A stretch of DNA of 64,000 bases, taken from Pararhodospirillum oryzae. GTDB taxonomy: Bacteria > Pseudomonadota > Alphaproteobacteria > Rhodospirillales > Rhodospirillaceae. This document shows positions 45,081 to 53,107 of the stretch, piece after piece (position 1 is the stretch's first letter; each line of letters begins with the position of its first letter). The position numbers were made by a program, and so were the translations under genes. The DNA lies in assembly GCF_007992075.1 (NCBI RefSeq), contig NZ_BJZO01000002.1:26222-90221 (forward strand), written 5' to 3'. A model generated the notes under the pieces. That model was not told where the DNA came from, did no database searches, and worked only from the letters and a program-made list of their open reading frames with translations.

Positions 45081-47426
45081 TTAACCCGAACGACGGGGCC
45101 CCTTGCCGGCGCGGGCCAGGGCTCCGGCCAGGGCCGAGCCCAGGGCGGTTTCGCCGGCCCCCGGAGCCTGCTGCGGGCGGGGCTTGGCAGCGGCCGGGCG
45201 GCGGGGTTCGGTCGGGCGGCGGTCGGGGCCTTGCGCCTTGCGGTCCTGGCCCGGTTCGTCGGACAGGCGCATGGACAACCCGATGCGCTTACGCTCCAGG
45301 TCCACCTCCATCACCTTGACCTTGACCACATCGCCGGGCTTGACCACCTCGCGCGGGTCCTTGACGAAGCGATCGGCAAGGGCCGACACATGCACCAGGC
45401 CATCCTGGTGAACGCCAACATCGACGAAGGCGCCGAAGTTGGCCACGTTCGACACCACCCCTTCCAGGATCATGCCCGGCTTCAGGTCGGTCATGCTTTC
45501 CACGCCCTCCTTGAAGGTGGCGAGCTGGAAGGCGGGGCGCGGGTCGCGGCCGGGTTTTTCCAGTTCCTTCAAGATGTCCTGGACCGTGGGCAGGCCGAAG
45601 GTGTCGTCGGTGAAGCGCGCGGGGTCGAGGTCGCGCAACACGGCGGTATTGCCGATCAACTCGGAGATCGACAACCCTGTGGCGGCCAGGATCCGGCGCA
45701 CCACCGGGTAGGCATCCGGGTGCACGCCCGAGCGGTCCAGGGGGTCCTCGCCATCGTTGATGCGCAGGAAGCCCGCCGCCTGTTCAAACGCCTTGGGGCC
45801 CAGGCGAGGCACGTCGCGCAACTGGGCCCGGCGGCGGAAGGGGCCGTTGGCATCGCGCCAGGCCACGATGTTGCGCGCGAGGCTTTCGGACAGGCCCGAA
45901 ACCCGGGCCAGCAGCGGCACCGAGGCGGTGTTGACCTCCACCCCCACCGCGTTCACCGCGTCTTCCACCACGCCATCCAGGGCGCGGGCCAGCTTGGCTT
46001 GGCTCACGTCGTGCTGATACTGGCCGACACCAATGCTCTTGGGGTCGATCTTGACCAGGGCGGCCAGGGGGTCTTGCAGACGCTGGCCGATCGACACCGC
46101 GCCGCGCAGGCTGACATCCAGGTCGGGAAACTCGCGGGCCGCGAATTCCGACGCCGAATACACCGAGGCCCCCGCTTCCGATACCACCACCTTGGTGAGC
46201 TTGAGATCGGGGGCCTTGCGGATCAGATCGGCGGCGAGGCGGTCGGTTTCGCGGCTGGCGGTGCCGTTGCCAATGGCGATCAGTTCCAGATCATGGCGCC
46301 GGCACAGGCCTTCGAGGGCGGCGAGGCTGCGGTCCCACTGGCGTTGGGGTTCGTGGGGGTAGAGGGTCTGGGTTTCCAGCACCTTGCCGGTGGCGTCGAG
46401 GGCCGCGACCTTGATGCCGGTGCGATACCCGGGATCAAGGGCCAAGGTGGCGCGCTGCCCGGCCGGGGCCGCCAGCAGCAGGTCGCGCAGGTTCTTGGCG
46501 AACACCCGGATCGCTTCTTCCTCGGCGCCGTCGAACAGGCGCCCCATCAGGTCGAGCTCGATCGCCGGGGCCATCTTGACCCGCCACGTCCAGCGCCCGG
46601 TTTCGGCGAGCCAGGCATCGGCGGCGCGGCCCTGGTCGGTCAGGGCGAAGCGGTGCATCACCGCGTTTTCAAACGCGGCGCGCCCGGGGCCGCCGTCGGC
46701 CTCGTCCACCGAAAAGGCCAGGGTCAGCACCTCTTCCTTGCGGCCCCTGAACAGGGCCAGGGCGCGGTGCGAGGGGATCTTGTGCAGGGGCTCCGACCAG
46801 TCGAAATAGTCGGAATACTTGACGCCTTCCTTCTGCTTGCCCTCGACCACCCGGGATTTGAGGCGGGCGTGGGTCCACAGCCGTTCGCGCAGCGCGCCCA
46901 CCAGTTCGGCGTCCTCGGCGAAGCGTTCCATCAGGATCTGGCGCGCGCCTTCCAGGGCGGCCCGGGCATCGGCCACCCCCTTGTCGCCGTCCACGAAGCC
47001 CCGGGCGGTGGCCTCGGGGTCGCGGGTGGGGTCGGCGAGCAGGGCATCGGCCAGCGGTTCCAGGCCCTGTTCGCGCGCGATCATCGCCTTGGTGCGGCGC
47101 TTGGGGCGATAGGGCAGGTACAGGTCTTCCAGGCGCGCCTTGCTGTCGGCGGCTTCGATCTGGGCCTTGAGCGCCTCGCTCAGCTTGCCCTGGGAGTCGA
47201 TCGACGCCAGGATGACGCCGCGCCGCTCCTCCATTTCGCGCAAATAGCGCAGGCGCTCGTCCAGGGTGCGAAGCTGGGTGTCATCCAGGCCGCCGGTCGC
47301 CTCCTTGCGGTATCGGGCGATAAACGGGACGGTGGCGTTGCCGTCCAGCAGCTCGATGGTGGCGCTGACCTGGCTTTCGCGAACGCCAAGTTCGTCGGCA
47401 AGGGTCTGGGCAAGGGAACGGCGCAC
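45081..47426 (-). CDS. tex: Tex-family RNA-binding transcription accessory protein
   Basis: A 781-residue Tex/YhgF protein. The order is normal: N-terminal helical region ([20 protein letters not shown] near residue 35), YqgF/RNase H-like domain ([20 protein letters not shown] near 330), helix-hairpin-helix domain ([18 protein letters not shown] near 500), and a C-terminal S1 RNA-binding domain ([22 protein letters not shown] near 645), ending in a Pro/Arg-rich tail. The start is taken as GTG 47426, with GGAGGA six bases upstream; a further 27 upstream residues are open but unconserved. It stands alone. Confidence 0.95.
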   Translation of the reverse strand: MRRSLAQTLADELGVRESQVSATIELLDGNATVPFIARYRKEATGGLDDTQLRTLDERLRYLREMEERRGVILASIDSQGKLSEALKAQIEAADSKARLEDLYLPYRPKRRTKAMIAREQGLEPLADALLADPTRDPEATARGFVDGDKGVADARAALEGARQILMERFAEDAELVGALRERLWTHARLKSRVVEGKQKEGVKYSDYFDWSEPLHKIPSHRALALFRGRKEEVLTLAFSVDEADGGPGRAAFENAVMHRFALTDQGRAADAWLAETGRWTWRVKMAPAIELDLMGRLFDGAEEEAIRVFAKNLRDLLLAAPAGQRATLALDPGYRTGIKVAALDATGKVLETQTLYPHEPQRQWDRSLAALEGLCRRHDLELIAIGNGTASRETDRLAADLIRKAPDLKLTKVVVSEAGASVYSASEFAAREFPDLDVSLRGAVSIGQRLQDPLAALVKIDPKSIGVGQYQHDVSQAKLARALDGVVEDAVNAVGVEVNTASVPLLARVSGLSESLARNIVAWRDANGPFRRRAQLRDVPRLGPKAFEQAAGFLRINDGEDPLDRSGVHPDAYPVVRRILAATGLSISELIGNTAVLRDLDPARFTDDTFGLPTVQDILKELEKPGRDPRPAFQLATFKEGVESMTDLKPGMILEGVVSNVANFGAFVDVGVHQDGLVHVSALADRFVKDPREVVKPGDVVKVKVMEVDLERKRIGLSMRLSDEPGQDRKAQGPDRRPTEPRRPAAAKPRPQQAPGAGETALGSALAGALARAGKGPRRSG

Positions 47427-47566
47427 GGGAAATCCTCCGGGCGAGGGCAGGGGAAACGGGGCGCTGATGTAGCGAATGCCGGCCCCGAAAACCAGCCTTG
47501 ACGCCACGCCAATTTCCCGTCATGCGGCCCCGTGCCGGCGCCTTCCCCGCGTGAGGGGGGGGAGGG

Positions 47567-48922
47567 CTATCCCCTGCATTTCAGGATCGGCCGGGAAACA
47601 CCCGGGCGCAGGGGCGTGGGCTGGTCCCGGTGGCGGAGCAGCGTGGAGTCGGGATTGACCCGGTGAATAAAGCGGCCGTACTGGCCAAAGCTGCGGGGCA
47701 GGGCGCCCGCGCGCACGGCGGCGGCCAGCCCCTGGGGGTTGGTGACCACCATCCCCCCCAGCACGTCCACCCCATAGGCGTGCAGGCGGTCGGTCAACGG
47801 CGTGGCCGGCCCGATCAGGCCGACCGGACGCCCCTGGGCCAGGCGCAGAATGCGCGGCAGCGAGCGGTTGATGAGGGCGGACGCGTTGACCAGAACCCCC
47901 CCGCATCCGGGCACCAGGGTATCCATGGCCACCGGGGGGAACTCCCCCGGGCGCGGGTCGGTTTCGATGATGGCGCAGCCGGGCAGCAGGCCATCGACCC
48001 CGGGAAAGGCGCCGATCACCACCACCCGGCCGGGGCGTTTTCGAAACAGCCGCGCTCCGTTGCCGCTGTCGCCTTCCAGGTCGTAATGGTTGTAGTGGGC
48101 GTTCAAGGCGGCGACGCCCAGGGCCATTTCCAGGGGGTCCCACGACGACACCAGCCCCGCCAGGGCGCGCAGGCTCCAGCGCCCCAGCTGGGGCAGGCGG
48201 GGCATCAGGCCACGGGGGTGGCGGGGCAGGTAGGCGAGGCCGGCGCCCCGGGGGCCTTCGACCATGATCCAGCGCGGACCGCACGCGATCTGACGCACCG
48301 GTTCCTCGGCCACGCCCAGGGCGAGGTCGCGGTACAGACGTTCCGGGCCCCACCATCTCCACAGCGCCCGGGGATCGGGGGTGAGCATGCTGCCTTCCTG
48401 CTGGGCAAAGCGGTGCCATTTATGGATGCACTGCCCGGCGATGGAAGTCAGAAGGGGCATGCCGTGCGAGGATTCCTCTCCCACCGAGGCCCCCAGCGCG
48501 TCCATGGCCTGGAGGCAGGCGGAAAAGCGGCTGATGATCAGCAGGTCGGCATCCTCGCGCAGGGCCTCGCGCATCACGCGGCCGGCGGTGTCGCGCTCCA
48601 GGCTCAGCGTCTGGCGCCGGCGCAGGTCCAGGACTTCCACCCGCTCGGCGCAGCCTTCGCCGGGCCCGGTGCCGTCCCGCTCCGGCCGGTGCACGTAGCC
48701 CGTGATCCGGAAGCCGCGCGCGTTCAGATCGTCGGCGAAGCGGGCCAGCAGGCCGTCCACCCCCTCGCGGGGATCGTGAACCACCACCCCGGGCCGGATC
48801 CAGGGGGCCTGAATGGGTTCGAAGCTCCCCGGTGCCACCAACACCATGCCCCCGGCCCGGGGCGCCGGCCCTTCGGCCCGGGGGGCTTGCGTGTCCTGCT
48901 GGAGGGCTCTCGTTCCCATCAT
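47567..48922 (-). CDS. DUF2478-DUF4213/DUF364 fusion protein
   Basis: A 451-residue protein joining two families seen around Mo- and nitrogenase-related genes. Residues about 45-185 are DUF2478, a nucleotide-binding-like domain (GVDGLLARFADDLNARGFRITGYV in parts, DADLLIISRFSACLQAMDAL). Residues about 190-290 resemble DUF4213 (WDPLEMALGVAALNAHYN). Residues about 298-425 are DUF364, the putative heavy-metal chelation domain (VVVIGAFPGVDGLL, VLVNASALINRSLPRILR, GLIGPATPLTDRL). A sigma-54 promoter lies 44 bases upstream and AAGGG precedes the ATG. It is divergent from the ATP-grasp operon, probably as one regulon. Proposed role: metal sensing or handling; this is inference. Confidence 0.8.
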   Translation of the reverse strand: MMGTRALQQDTQAPRAEGPAPRAGGMVLVAPGSFEPIQAPWIRPGVVVHDPREGVDGLLARFADDLNARGFRITGYVHRPERDGTGPGEGCAERVEVLDLRRRQTLSLERDTAGRVMREALREDADLLIISRFSACLQAMDALGASVGEESSHGMPLLTSIAGQCIHKWHRFAQQEGSMLTPDPRALWRWWGPERLYRDLALGVAEEPVRQIACGPRWIMVEGPRGAGLAYLPRHPRGLMPRLPQLGRWSLRALAGLVSSWDPLEMALGVAALNAHYNHYDLEGDSGNGARLFRKRPGRVVVIGAFPGVDGLLPGCAIIETDPRPGEFPPVAMDTLVPGCGGVLVNASALINRSLPRILRLAQGRPVGLIGPATPLTDRLHAYGVDVLGGMVVTNPQGLAAAVRAGALPRSFGQYGRFIHRVNPDSTLLRHRDQPTPLRPGVSRPILKCRG

Positions 48923-48965
48923 GCCGGTTTTCCCTTCGGTCTGACTTTACTCCTGGTTTTCCCAA

Positions 48966-48981
48966 AGCAAGGTCCAGGCCA
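48966..48981 (-). promoter_or_regulatory. Sigma-54 promoter of the DUF2478-DUF364 gene
   Basis: On the minus strand TGGCCTG-GACC-TTGCT: invariant GG and GC ten bases apart, perfect TTGCT at -12. It is 44 bases upstream of the start codon. Confidence 0.65.
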
Positions 48982-49045
48982 CGCCGGCCCGATGTCGCGG
49001 TGCAAGGTGACCCGGCCGGCGGAAGGGGAAAAACCCGGTTAAATC

Positions 49046-49080
49046 GTACAAAACCGTCCGTTGCTCGGAATGGGGTGTAC
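49046..49080. promoter_or_regulatory. Candidate VnfA-type activator sites (GTAC dyads)
   Basis: GTAC-N6-GTCC at 49046-49059 and GGAA-N6-GTAC at 49067-49080 form an outward CGTACA/TGTACG inverted pair. They resemble the GTAC-N6-G(T/A)AC dyads bound by VnfA in Azotobacter and the sites between vnfD and the NifX-glyoxalase gene, though less perfectly. They lie 55-90 bases upstream of the plus-strand sigma-54 promoter. Confidence 0.45.
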
Positions 49081-49091
49081 GGCTTTGAACA
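49076..49091. promoter_or_regulatory. Possible NifA upstream activator sequence
   Basis: TGT-ACGGCTTTGA-ACA fits the TGT-N10-ACA NifA consensus exactly and lies 44 bases upstream of the -24 element. It overlaps the second GTAC site, so NifA, VnfA or both could activate the ATP-grasp operon. The match is short and could be chance. Confidence 0.4.
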
Positions 49092-49134
49092 TTTTTCAAG
49101 GGAGTGGCGCGGCGTTACGGTGGAAAACAGGGGC

Positions 49135-49150
49135 TGGCGCGGCTTTTGCT
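49135..49150 (+). promoter_or_regulatory. Sigma-54 promoter of the ATP-grasp operon
   Basis: TGGCGCG-GCTT-TTGCT, one mismatch from TGGCACG-N4-TTGCT, 80 bases upstream of the first gene of the 49231-53656 operon. Confidence 0.72.
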
Positions 49151-49230
49151 GAGACAACCAGGGCCCCGCCCCGGTTCCCTCGTTTTCGTCCCCCGGTCGT
49201 GGTCCTTTTGCTGCCGTCAAGGAGTCCAGG

Positions 49231-50253
49231 ATGGTCTTCCCCCGCGTTCCCGATCGTTTGCTGCGTCCCCGGCGTCCGGCCGAAACCCGCTTGCTGCTCC
49301 TGGCCCGGCACGCCCCCCTGGCCCCGGCCCACCTCAGCCAGGATTTCCCCGGCGATGGCGGCTATCCCAAGTATTACCACCGGGTTTGGAGCGTGCTGGT
49401 CGCCCTGGGCTACGACGTGACCACCGCCACCCATCCCCTGGCGGTGCTGGAAGCGGCAAGCCGGGTCGATGGGGTGTTCTCGCTTTACAACCGCATGCCC
49501 GGCCCCAACCCCGAGGTCGTGGTGCCGGCCCTGTGCGGGTACCTGGGGGTGCCGGTGGTGGGCGCGCCGGCCAACATCCGCGCCCTTGCCGAGGACAAAT
49601 GGCTGGCCAAGCTGGCGCTTCGCGCGCAAGGCCTGCCCACCACCTTGGGCGTGCCTTACGCGAGCGAGGCCGAGCTGGCCACCGCGCCCCCGTTTCCTGG
49701 CCCGTACTTCGTCAAGAACCGCTTTGGCGCGGCGTCGGAGGGCATCACCGATGACTCGATTCAAGACACCTGGGCCGGGGCGGCCCGGGCGGCGGCGGCG
49801 TTGATCGGGCGGGGGATGAGCGTGCTGGTCGAGGAATACGTGCCCGGGATCGACATCACCGTGCCGGTGCTGGGCGGGACCGACCCGCTGGTCCTGGGGG
49901 TGGTGTGCCCGGGGTCCGACAAGACCGGGGGCATCATCACCGAGGATCTGAAGCGCGACGATCCCCTGGGCTATGCCCTGGCCTCGCCCGACGACGCCCG
50001 CGACACGGCTCTGGCCGGCGATGTCGCGGCGTTGTGGCAGGTCACGGGGCCGATGGACTACACCCGGCTGGATTACCGCTGGGATCCGGCCACCGGCCGG
50101 CGCGCTTTCCTGGAATTCAACGTGTGCTGCCACATCGGCCGCAGCGGCGCCATCTGCCTCGCGGCGCGCGCCTGGGGCCTGGATCAGGCCGACGTGCTGG
50201 GCCATGTCGTCGAATGCTGCCTTGCGCGGTGCGGCCGGGGAGATCGATCATGA
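49231..50253 (+). CDS. ATP-grasp ligase of the D-Ala-D-Ala ligase superfamily, noncanonical
   Basis: A 340-residue ATP-grasp protein, first gene of the sigma-54 operon. Recognisable are the N-domain (ALGYDVTTATHPLAVLEAAS, VDGVFSLYNR), the conserved Lys pair (EDKWLAKLALRAQGLPTT near residue 121 and YFVKNRFGAASEGITDDS near 160), VLVEEYVPGIDITVPVLGG near 198, and the C-terminal metal site (LDYRWD near 280; FLEFNVCCHIGRSGA near 293). The last motif replaces the usual EVNxxPG of peptide ligases by a Cys-Cys-His sequence, so a different substrate or a bound metal is possible. AAGGAG lies six bases before the ATG. Not a cell-wall ligase by context; it may conjugate a small carboxylate or cofactor (inference). 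Confidence 0.75.
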   Translation: MVFPRVPDRLLRPRRPAETRLLLLARHAPLAPAHLSQDFPGDGGYPKYYHRVWSVLVALGYDVTTATHPLAVLEAASRVDGVFSLYNRMPGPNPEVVVPALCGYLGVPVVGAPANIRALAEDKWLAKLALRAQGLPTTLGVPYASEAELATAPPFPGPYFVKNRFGAASEGITDDSIQDTWAGAARAAAALIGRGMSVLVEEYVPGIDITVPVLGGTDPLVLGVVCPGSDKTGGIITEDLKRDDPLGYALASPDDARDTALAGDVAALWQVTGPMDYTRLDYRWDPATGRRAFLEFNVCCHIGRSGAICLAARAWGLDQADVLGHVVECCLARCGRGDRS

Positions 50254-51326
50254 TGCTGATGGATCCGGTGCGAACAGGCGATCTTGCCACGCCGTCCCCC
50301 GTGCTGTCGGGGGACGCCAAGGGGGCGCGCGGCTGGGATGTCCTGGGCCAGGTCCCCGTGCCCTTGCGTCATCGGGTGCGGGCCGGCGTCGAGGACCTGT
50401 TGCGGGCCCGCGCCCTGGCCGGGGATCCGCCCTTGCGCGTCTCCTTGCCCCTGGGCCAGGGCGGGCGCGGGCCCTTCGAGCGCCTGGCCTGGATCCGCGA
50501 CCTCGACGCCTATCCGCGCCTGCTGGTTTCCAGCGCCGGGGCCAACACCTTCAACCGGCGCTTCCATGCCCGTCATGTCGAGACCGGCGCCTTCGAGGGC
50601 GCCCAGCCCGAGGGCGTGGCCGCTCCCTTCGTCGAAGCCGGGCTGATCGATCCCAAGGGCTGGATCGGGGTCTATGCCCTGGCCCCCTACGTGCTGCTCA
50701 TCGATCACGCCCGCCTGGGCCCGCGCCCGGTGCCCCGGCGCTGGGCCGATCTGATGGAGCCCTGTTACCAAGGCCAGGTGGTGTTCAGCGGCTGGCGCCC
50801 CGAGGGCACCCGAAAATGGCGGGCCTTCAACACCTTTCTTTTGTTGTGCTTTGCCCTGGATCATGGCCGGGAGGGGGTGGCCCGCCTGGTGCGCAACGTG
50901 CCCACCTTGCTTCATTCCACCCAGATGCCCCGCGTCGCCGGCACCGATGCCTCGCCCGGGGGCATCCATGTGTTGCCCTGGGCCCAGGCCTCCTTGTGCC
51001 CGCGTCCCGCCACCACCTCGATCGTCTGGCCCGAGGACGGCGCGCTGGCCTATCCCTTGTGGCTGACCCGCCAGCGCGCCCATGCCCGGCGGGTGGCGGC
51101 GCTGACGGATCATTTTCATGGTCCGGCCCTGGCCCGGATCCTGGACGAGAACCTGTATCCGGCCCTGTGCCCGGGCCGGGCGCCCCGGTTGCCGGCCGGG
51201 GCCCGCCTGCGCTGGCCGGGGTGGGAGGCCGTGCGTCATCCGGCGAGCGCGCGCGATCTGCGGGCCGCCTGCGCCTTGTTTCACGAAGCCGCCGCCGGGC
51301 AGGGAGGGCCGCGCCCATGCGCCTGA
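50250..51326 (+). CDS. Periplasmic-binding-protein-fold protein without signal peptide
   Basis: A 358-residue protein resembling family 1 extracellular solute-binding (iron/spermidine type) proteins: LLVSSAGANTFNRRFHARHV near residue 91, GLIDPKGWIGVYALAPYVLL near 131, PVPRRWADLMEPCYQGQVVF near 160, and a C-terminal lobe ending near 345. The N-terminus (MMLMDPVRTGDLATPSPVLS) has no hydrophobic export segment and no lipobox, and the first about 65 residues form an additional small domain. It therefore appears cytoplasmic, which is unusual for the fold. It overlaps the ATP-grasp gene by four bases and the GTPase gene by ten. Role inferred: intracellular carrier of a metal, oxyanion or cofactor. 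Confidence 0.68.
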   Translation: MMLMDPVRTGDLATPSPVLSGDAKGARGWDVLGQVPVPLRHRVRAGVEDLLRARALAGDPPLRVSLPLGQGGRGPFERLAWIRDLDAYPRLLVSSAGANTFNRRFHARHVETGAFEGAQPEGVAAPFVEAGLIDPKGWIGVYALAPYVLLIDHARLGPRPVPRRWADLMEPCYQGQVVFSGWRPEGTRKWRAFNTFLLLCFALDHGREGVARLVRNVPTLLHSTQMPRVAGTDASPGGIHVLPWAQASLCPRPATTSIVWPEDGALAYPLWLTRQRAHARRVAALTDHFHGPALARILDENLYPALCPGRAPRLPAGARLRWPGWEAVRHPASARDLRAACALFHEAAAGQGGPRPCA

Positions 51327-52024
51327 TCATCGTTGCCGGCCCGCCCTCGGTGGGCAAGACCTCGGTCATCGTGCGCACCGCCGCCGTGCTCGGGCAGGGA
51401 GGGCCCCGGGTCGGGGTGCTGAAGTTCGATGCCCTGGCCACCGACGACGATACGGTGTACCGGGCCGCCGGCCTGCCGGTGGTGGCCGGCCTGTCGGGCT
51501 CGCTGTGCCCCGATCACTTCTTTGTCAGCAACATCGACGATGGCCTGGCCTGGGGGAAGGGGCAGGGGTTCGATTTTCTGATCGCCGAAAGCGCCGGCCT
51601 GTGCAACCGCTGCTCCCCCCATCTGCACGGGGTGCTGGGGGTGTGCGTGGTCGATGCCCTGTCGGGGGTTCATACCCCGCGCAAGATCGGCCCCATGCTG
51701 CGCCTGGCCGACGTGGTGGTGATCACCAAGGGCGACATCGTTTCCCAGGCCGAGCGCGAGGTATTCGCCTACAACGTCCGCCTCGCCAACCCGCGCGCCG
51801 CTGTTTTGTTCTTCAATGGCATCACCGGCCAGGGCGCCGGGGACCTGGCCTTTCACGCCCGCCTGGCCCAGCCCCAGGATAGCCTGGAAGGGCGGCGCCT
51901 GCGCTTTTCCATGCCCTCGGCCGTGTGCCCGTACTGCGTGGGCGAAACGACCGTGGGCCGCGAGCACCAGCGGGGCGCGGTGCGCAAGATGAGCTTCGAG
52001 ACCCCGGCGGGAGAAAGCGCATGA
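51317..52024 (+). CDS. UreG/HypB-like (G3E) metal-chaperone GTPase
   Basis: A 235-residue SIMIBI-type GTPase related to HypB/UreG/CobW. Walker A GPPSVGKT is at residues 8-15, the switch VLKFDALATDDDTVYRAAGL at 35-54, IAESAGLCNRCSPHLHG at 89-105, and the guanine motif VVITKGD at 134-140 (NKxD replaced by TKGD). Potential metal ligands are Cys64, Cys96, Cys99, His102, and a C-terminal zinc-ribbon-like CPYC (204-207) with His217. Such GTPases deliver or insert metals. It overlaps its neighbours on both sides, so it is part of one machine with the binding protein and the ABC ATPase. Confidence 0.78.
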   Translation: MRLIIVAGPPSVGKTSVIVRTAAVLGQGGPRVGVLKFDALATDDDTVYRAAGLPVVAGLSGSLCPDHFFVSNIDDGLAWGKGQGFDFLIAESAGLCNRCSPHLHGVLGVCVVDALSGVHTPRKIGPMLRLADVVVITKGDIVSQAEREVFAYNVRLANPRAAVLFFNGITGQGAGDLAFHARLAQPQDSLEGRRLRFSMPSAVCPYCVGETTVGREHQRGAVRKMSFETPAGESA

Positions 52025-53040
52025 TCGACCGCGTGCTGGACCTGGGCGTGGCCGAGATCGCCGGACGCCATCCGTCGCTGGCCGGCTTCCTGGCCGGGCT
52101 CGGGGCATGGGACGACGACCCGGAGCAGCCGTTCGCGGGCTGGCTGGCGGCGGTCGAGGACGCGCGGCTGTTCGACATGGGCATGGAACGCGCCCAGGTC
52201 ACGGCCCATGTCGGGGCCCTGCTGCGCCAGGTGACCCAGTGGCAGAACGCGCCGGCCCCGGTCATTCATGCGCTGTGCGTGCGCGGCGGTCGCGACAAGG
52301 CGGGACGGCCCGAAACCCTGGACCTGATCTTGCGCCCCGGCGACGTGGTGTGTCTGGTCGGCCCCACCGGCGCGGGCAAAAGCCGCCTGCTTGCCGATAT
52401 CGAATGCCTGGCCCAGGGGGATACGCCCTCGGGCCGGCACGTGCTGGTCAACGGGGCACCCCCCGATCCGGCCTTGCGCTTTGCCTCGCCGCGCACCCTG
52501 ATCGCCCAGGTTTCCCAGACCATGAGCTTCGTGGTCGATCTCGGCGTCGGCGCCTTCATCACCATGCACGCCGAGTGCCGGATGGTGCCCGATGTCGAGG
52601 CCCGGGTGCGCGAGGTGATCGCCTGCGCGAACGCCCTGGCCGGCGAGCCCTTCACCCCCGAAACGGCGCTGACCCAACTGAGCGGGGGCCAGAGCCGGGC
52701 CCTGATGATCGCCGATACCGCTTTGCTGTCCGCGTCGCCGGTGGTGCTGATCGACGAGATCGAAAACGCCGGCATCGATCGCCAGAAGGCCCTGGACCTG
52801 CTGGTGGCCCGCGACAAGATTGTTTTGATCTCCACCCACGACCCGCTTCTGGCCCTGCTGGGCGGGCGCCGGCTGGTCATCCAGCAAGGCGCGGTGGCGG
52901 CGGTCATCGAAACCTCGGAACGCGAACGAACCTGCCTGGCCGCCCTGGCCCAGGTCGATCAGGGCTTGATGGGCCTGCGCGAGCGCCTGCGCCACGGTGG
53001 CCGGATCGAGGCCCTGCCCGCGTGGCCGGCCCCCCCGTGA
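52021..53040 (+). CDS. Soluble ABC-type ATPase with N-terminal helical domain
   Basis: A 339-residue protein. Residues 1-80 are a helical domain that may be DUF1858-like (IAGRHPSLAGFLAGLGAW). Residues 85-300 are a complete ABC ATPase: Walker A LVGPTGAGKSRLL at 113-125, Q-loop IAQVSQTMSFVVD at 161-173, signature LSGGQSRALMI at 220-230, Walker B VVLIDEIENAGID at 241-253, and H-loop LISTHDP at 269-275. No permease gene is in the operon and no membrane segment in the protein. This argues for a non-transport role, for example ATP-driven cofactor or metal transfer with the GTPase and the binding-protein fold. Overlaps the GTPase gene by four bases. Confidence 0.8.
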   Translation: MIDRVLDLGVAEIAGRHPSLAGFLAGLGAWDDDPEQPFAGWLAAVEDARLFDMGMERAQVTAHVGALLRQVTQWQNAPAPVIHALCVRGGRDKAGRPETLDLILRPGDVVCLVGPTGAGKSRLLADIECLAQGDTPSGRHVLVNGAPPDPALRFASPRTLIAQVSQTMSFVVDLGVGAFITMHAECRMVPDVEARVREVIACANALAGEPFTPETALTQLSGGQSRALMIADTALLSASPVVLIDEIENAGIDRQKALDLLVARDKIVLISTHDPLLALLGGRRLVIQQGAVAAVIETSERERTCLAALAQVDQGLMGLRERLRHGGRIEALPAWPAPP

Positions 53041-53107
53041 CAGGGGGGCGGGTTTCGCGGGGAGCATCGAAAAGCGTGTCCGCCTTTTGGTTCGAAGGAC
53101 CCTTGCC

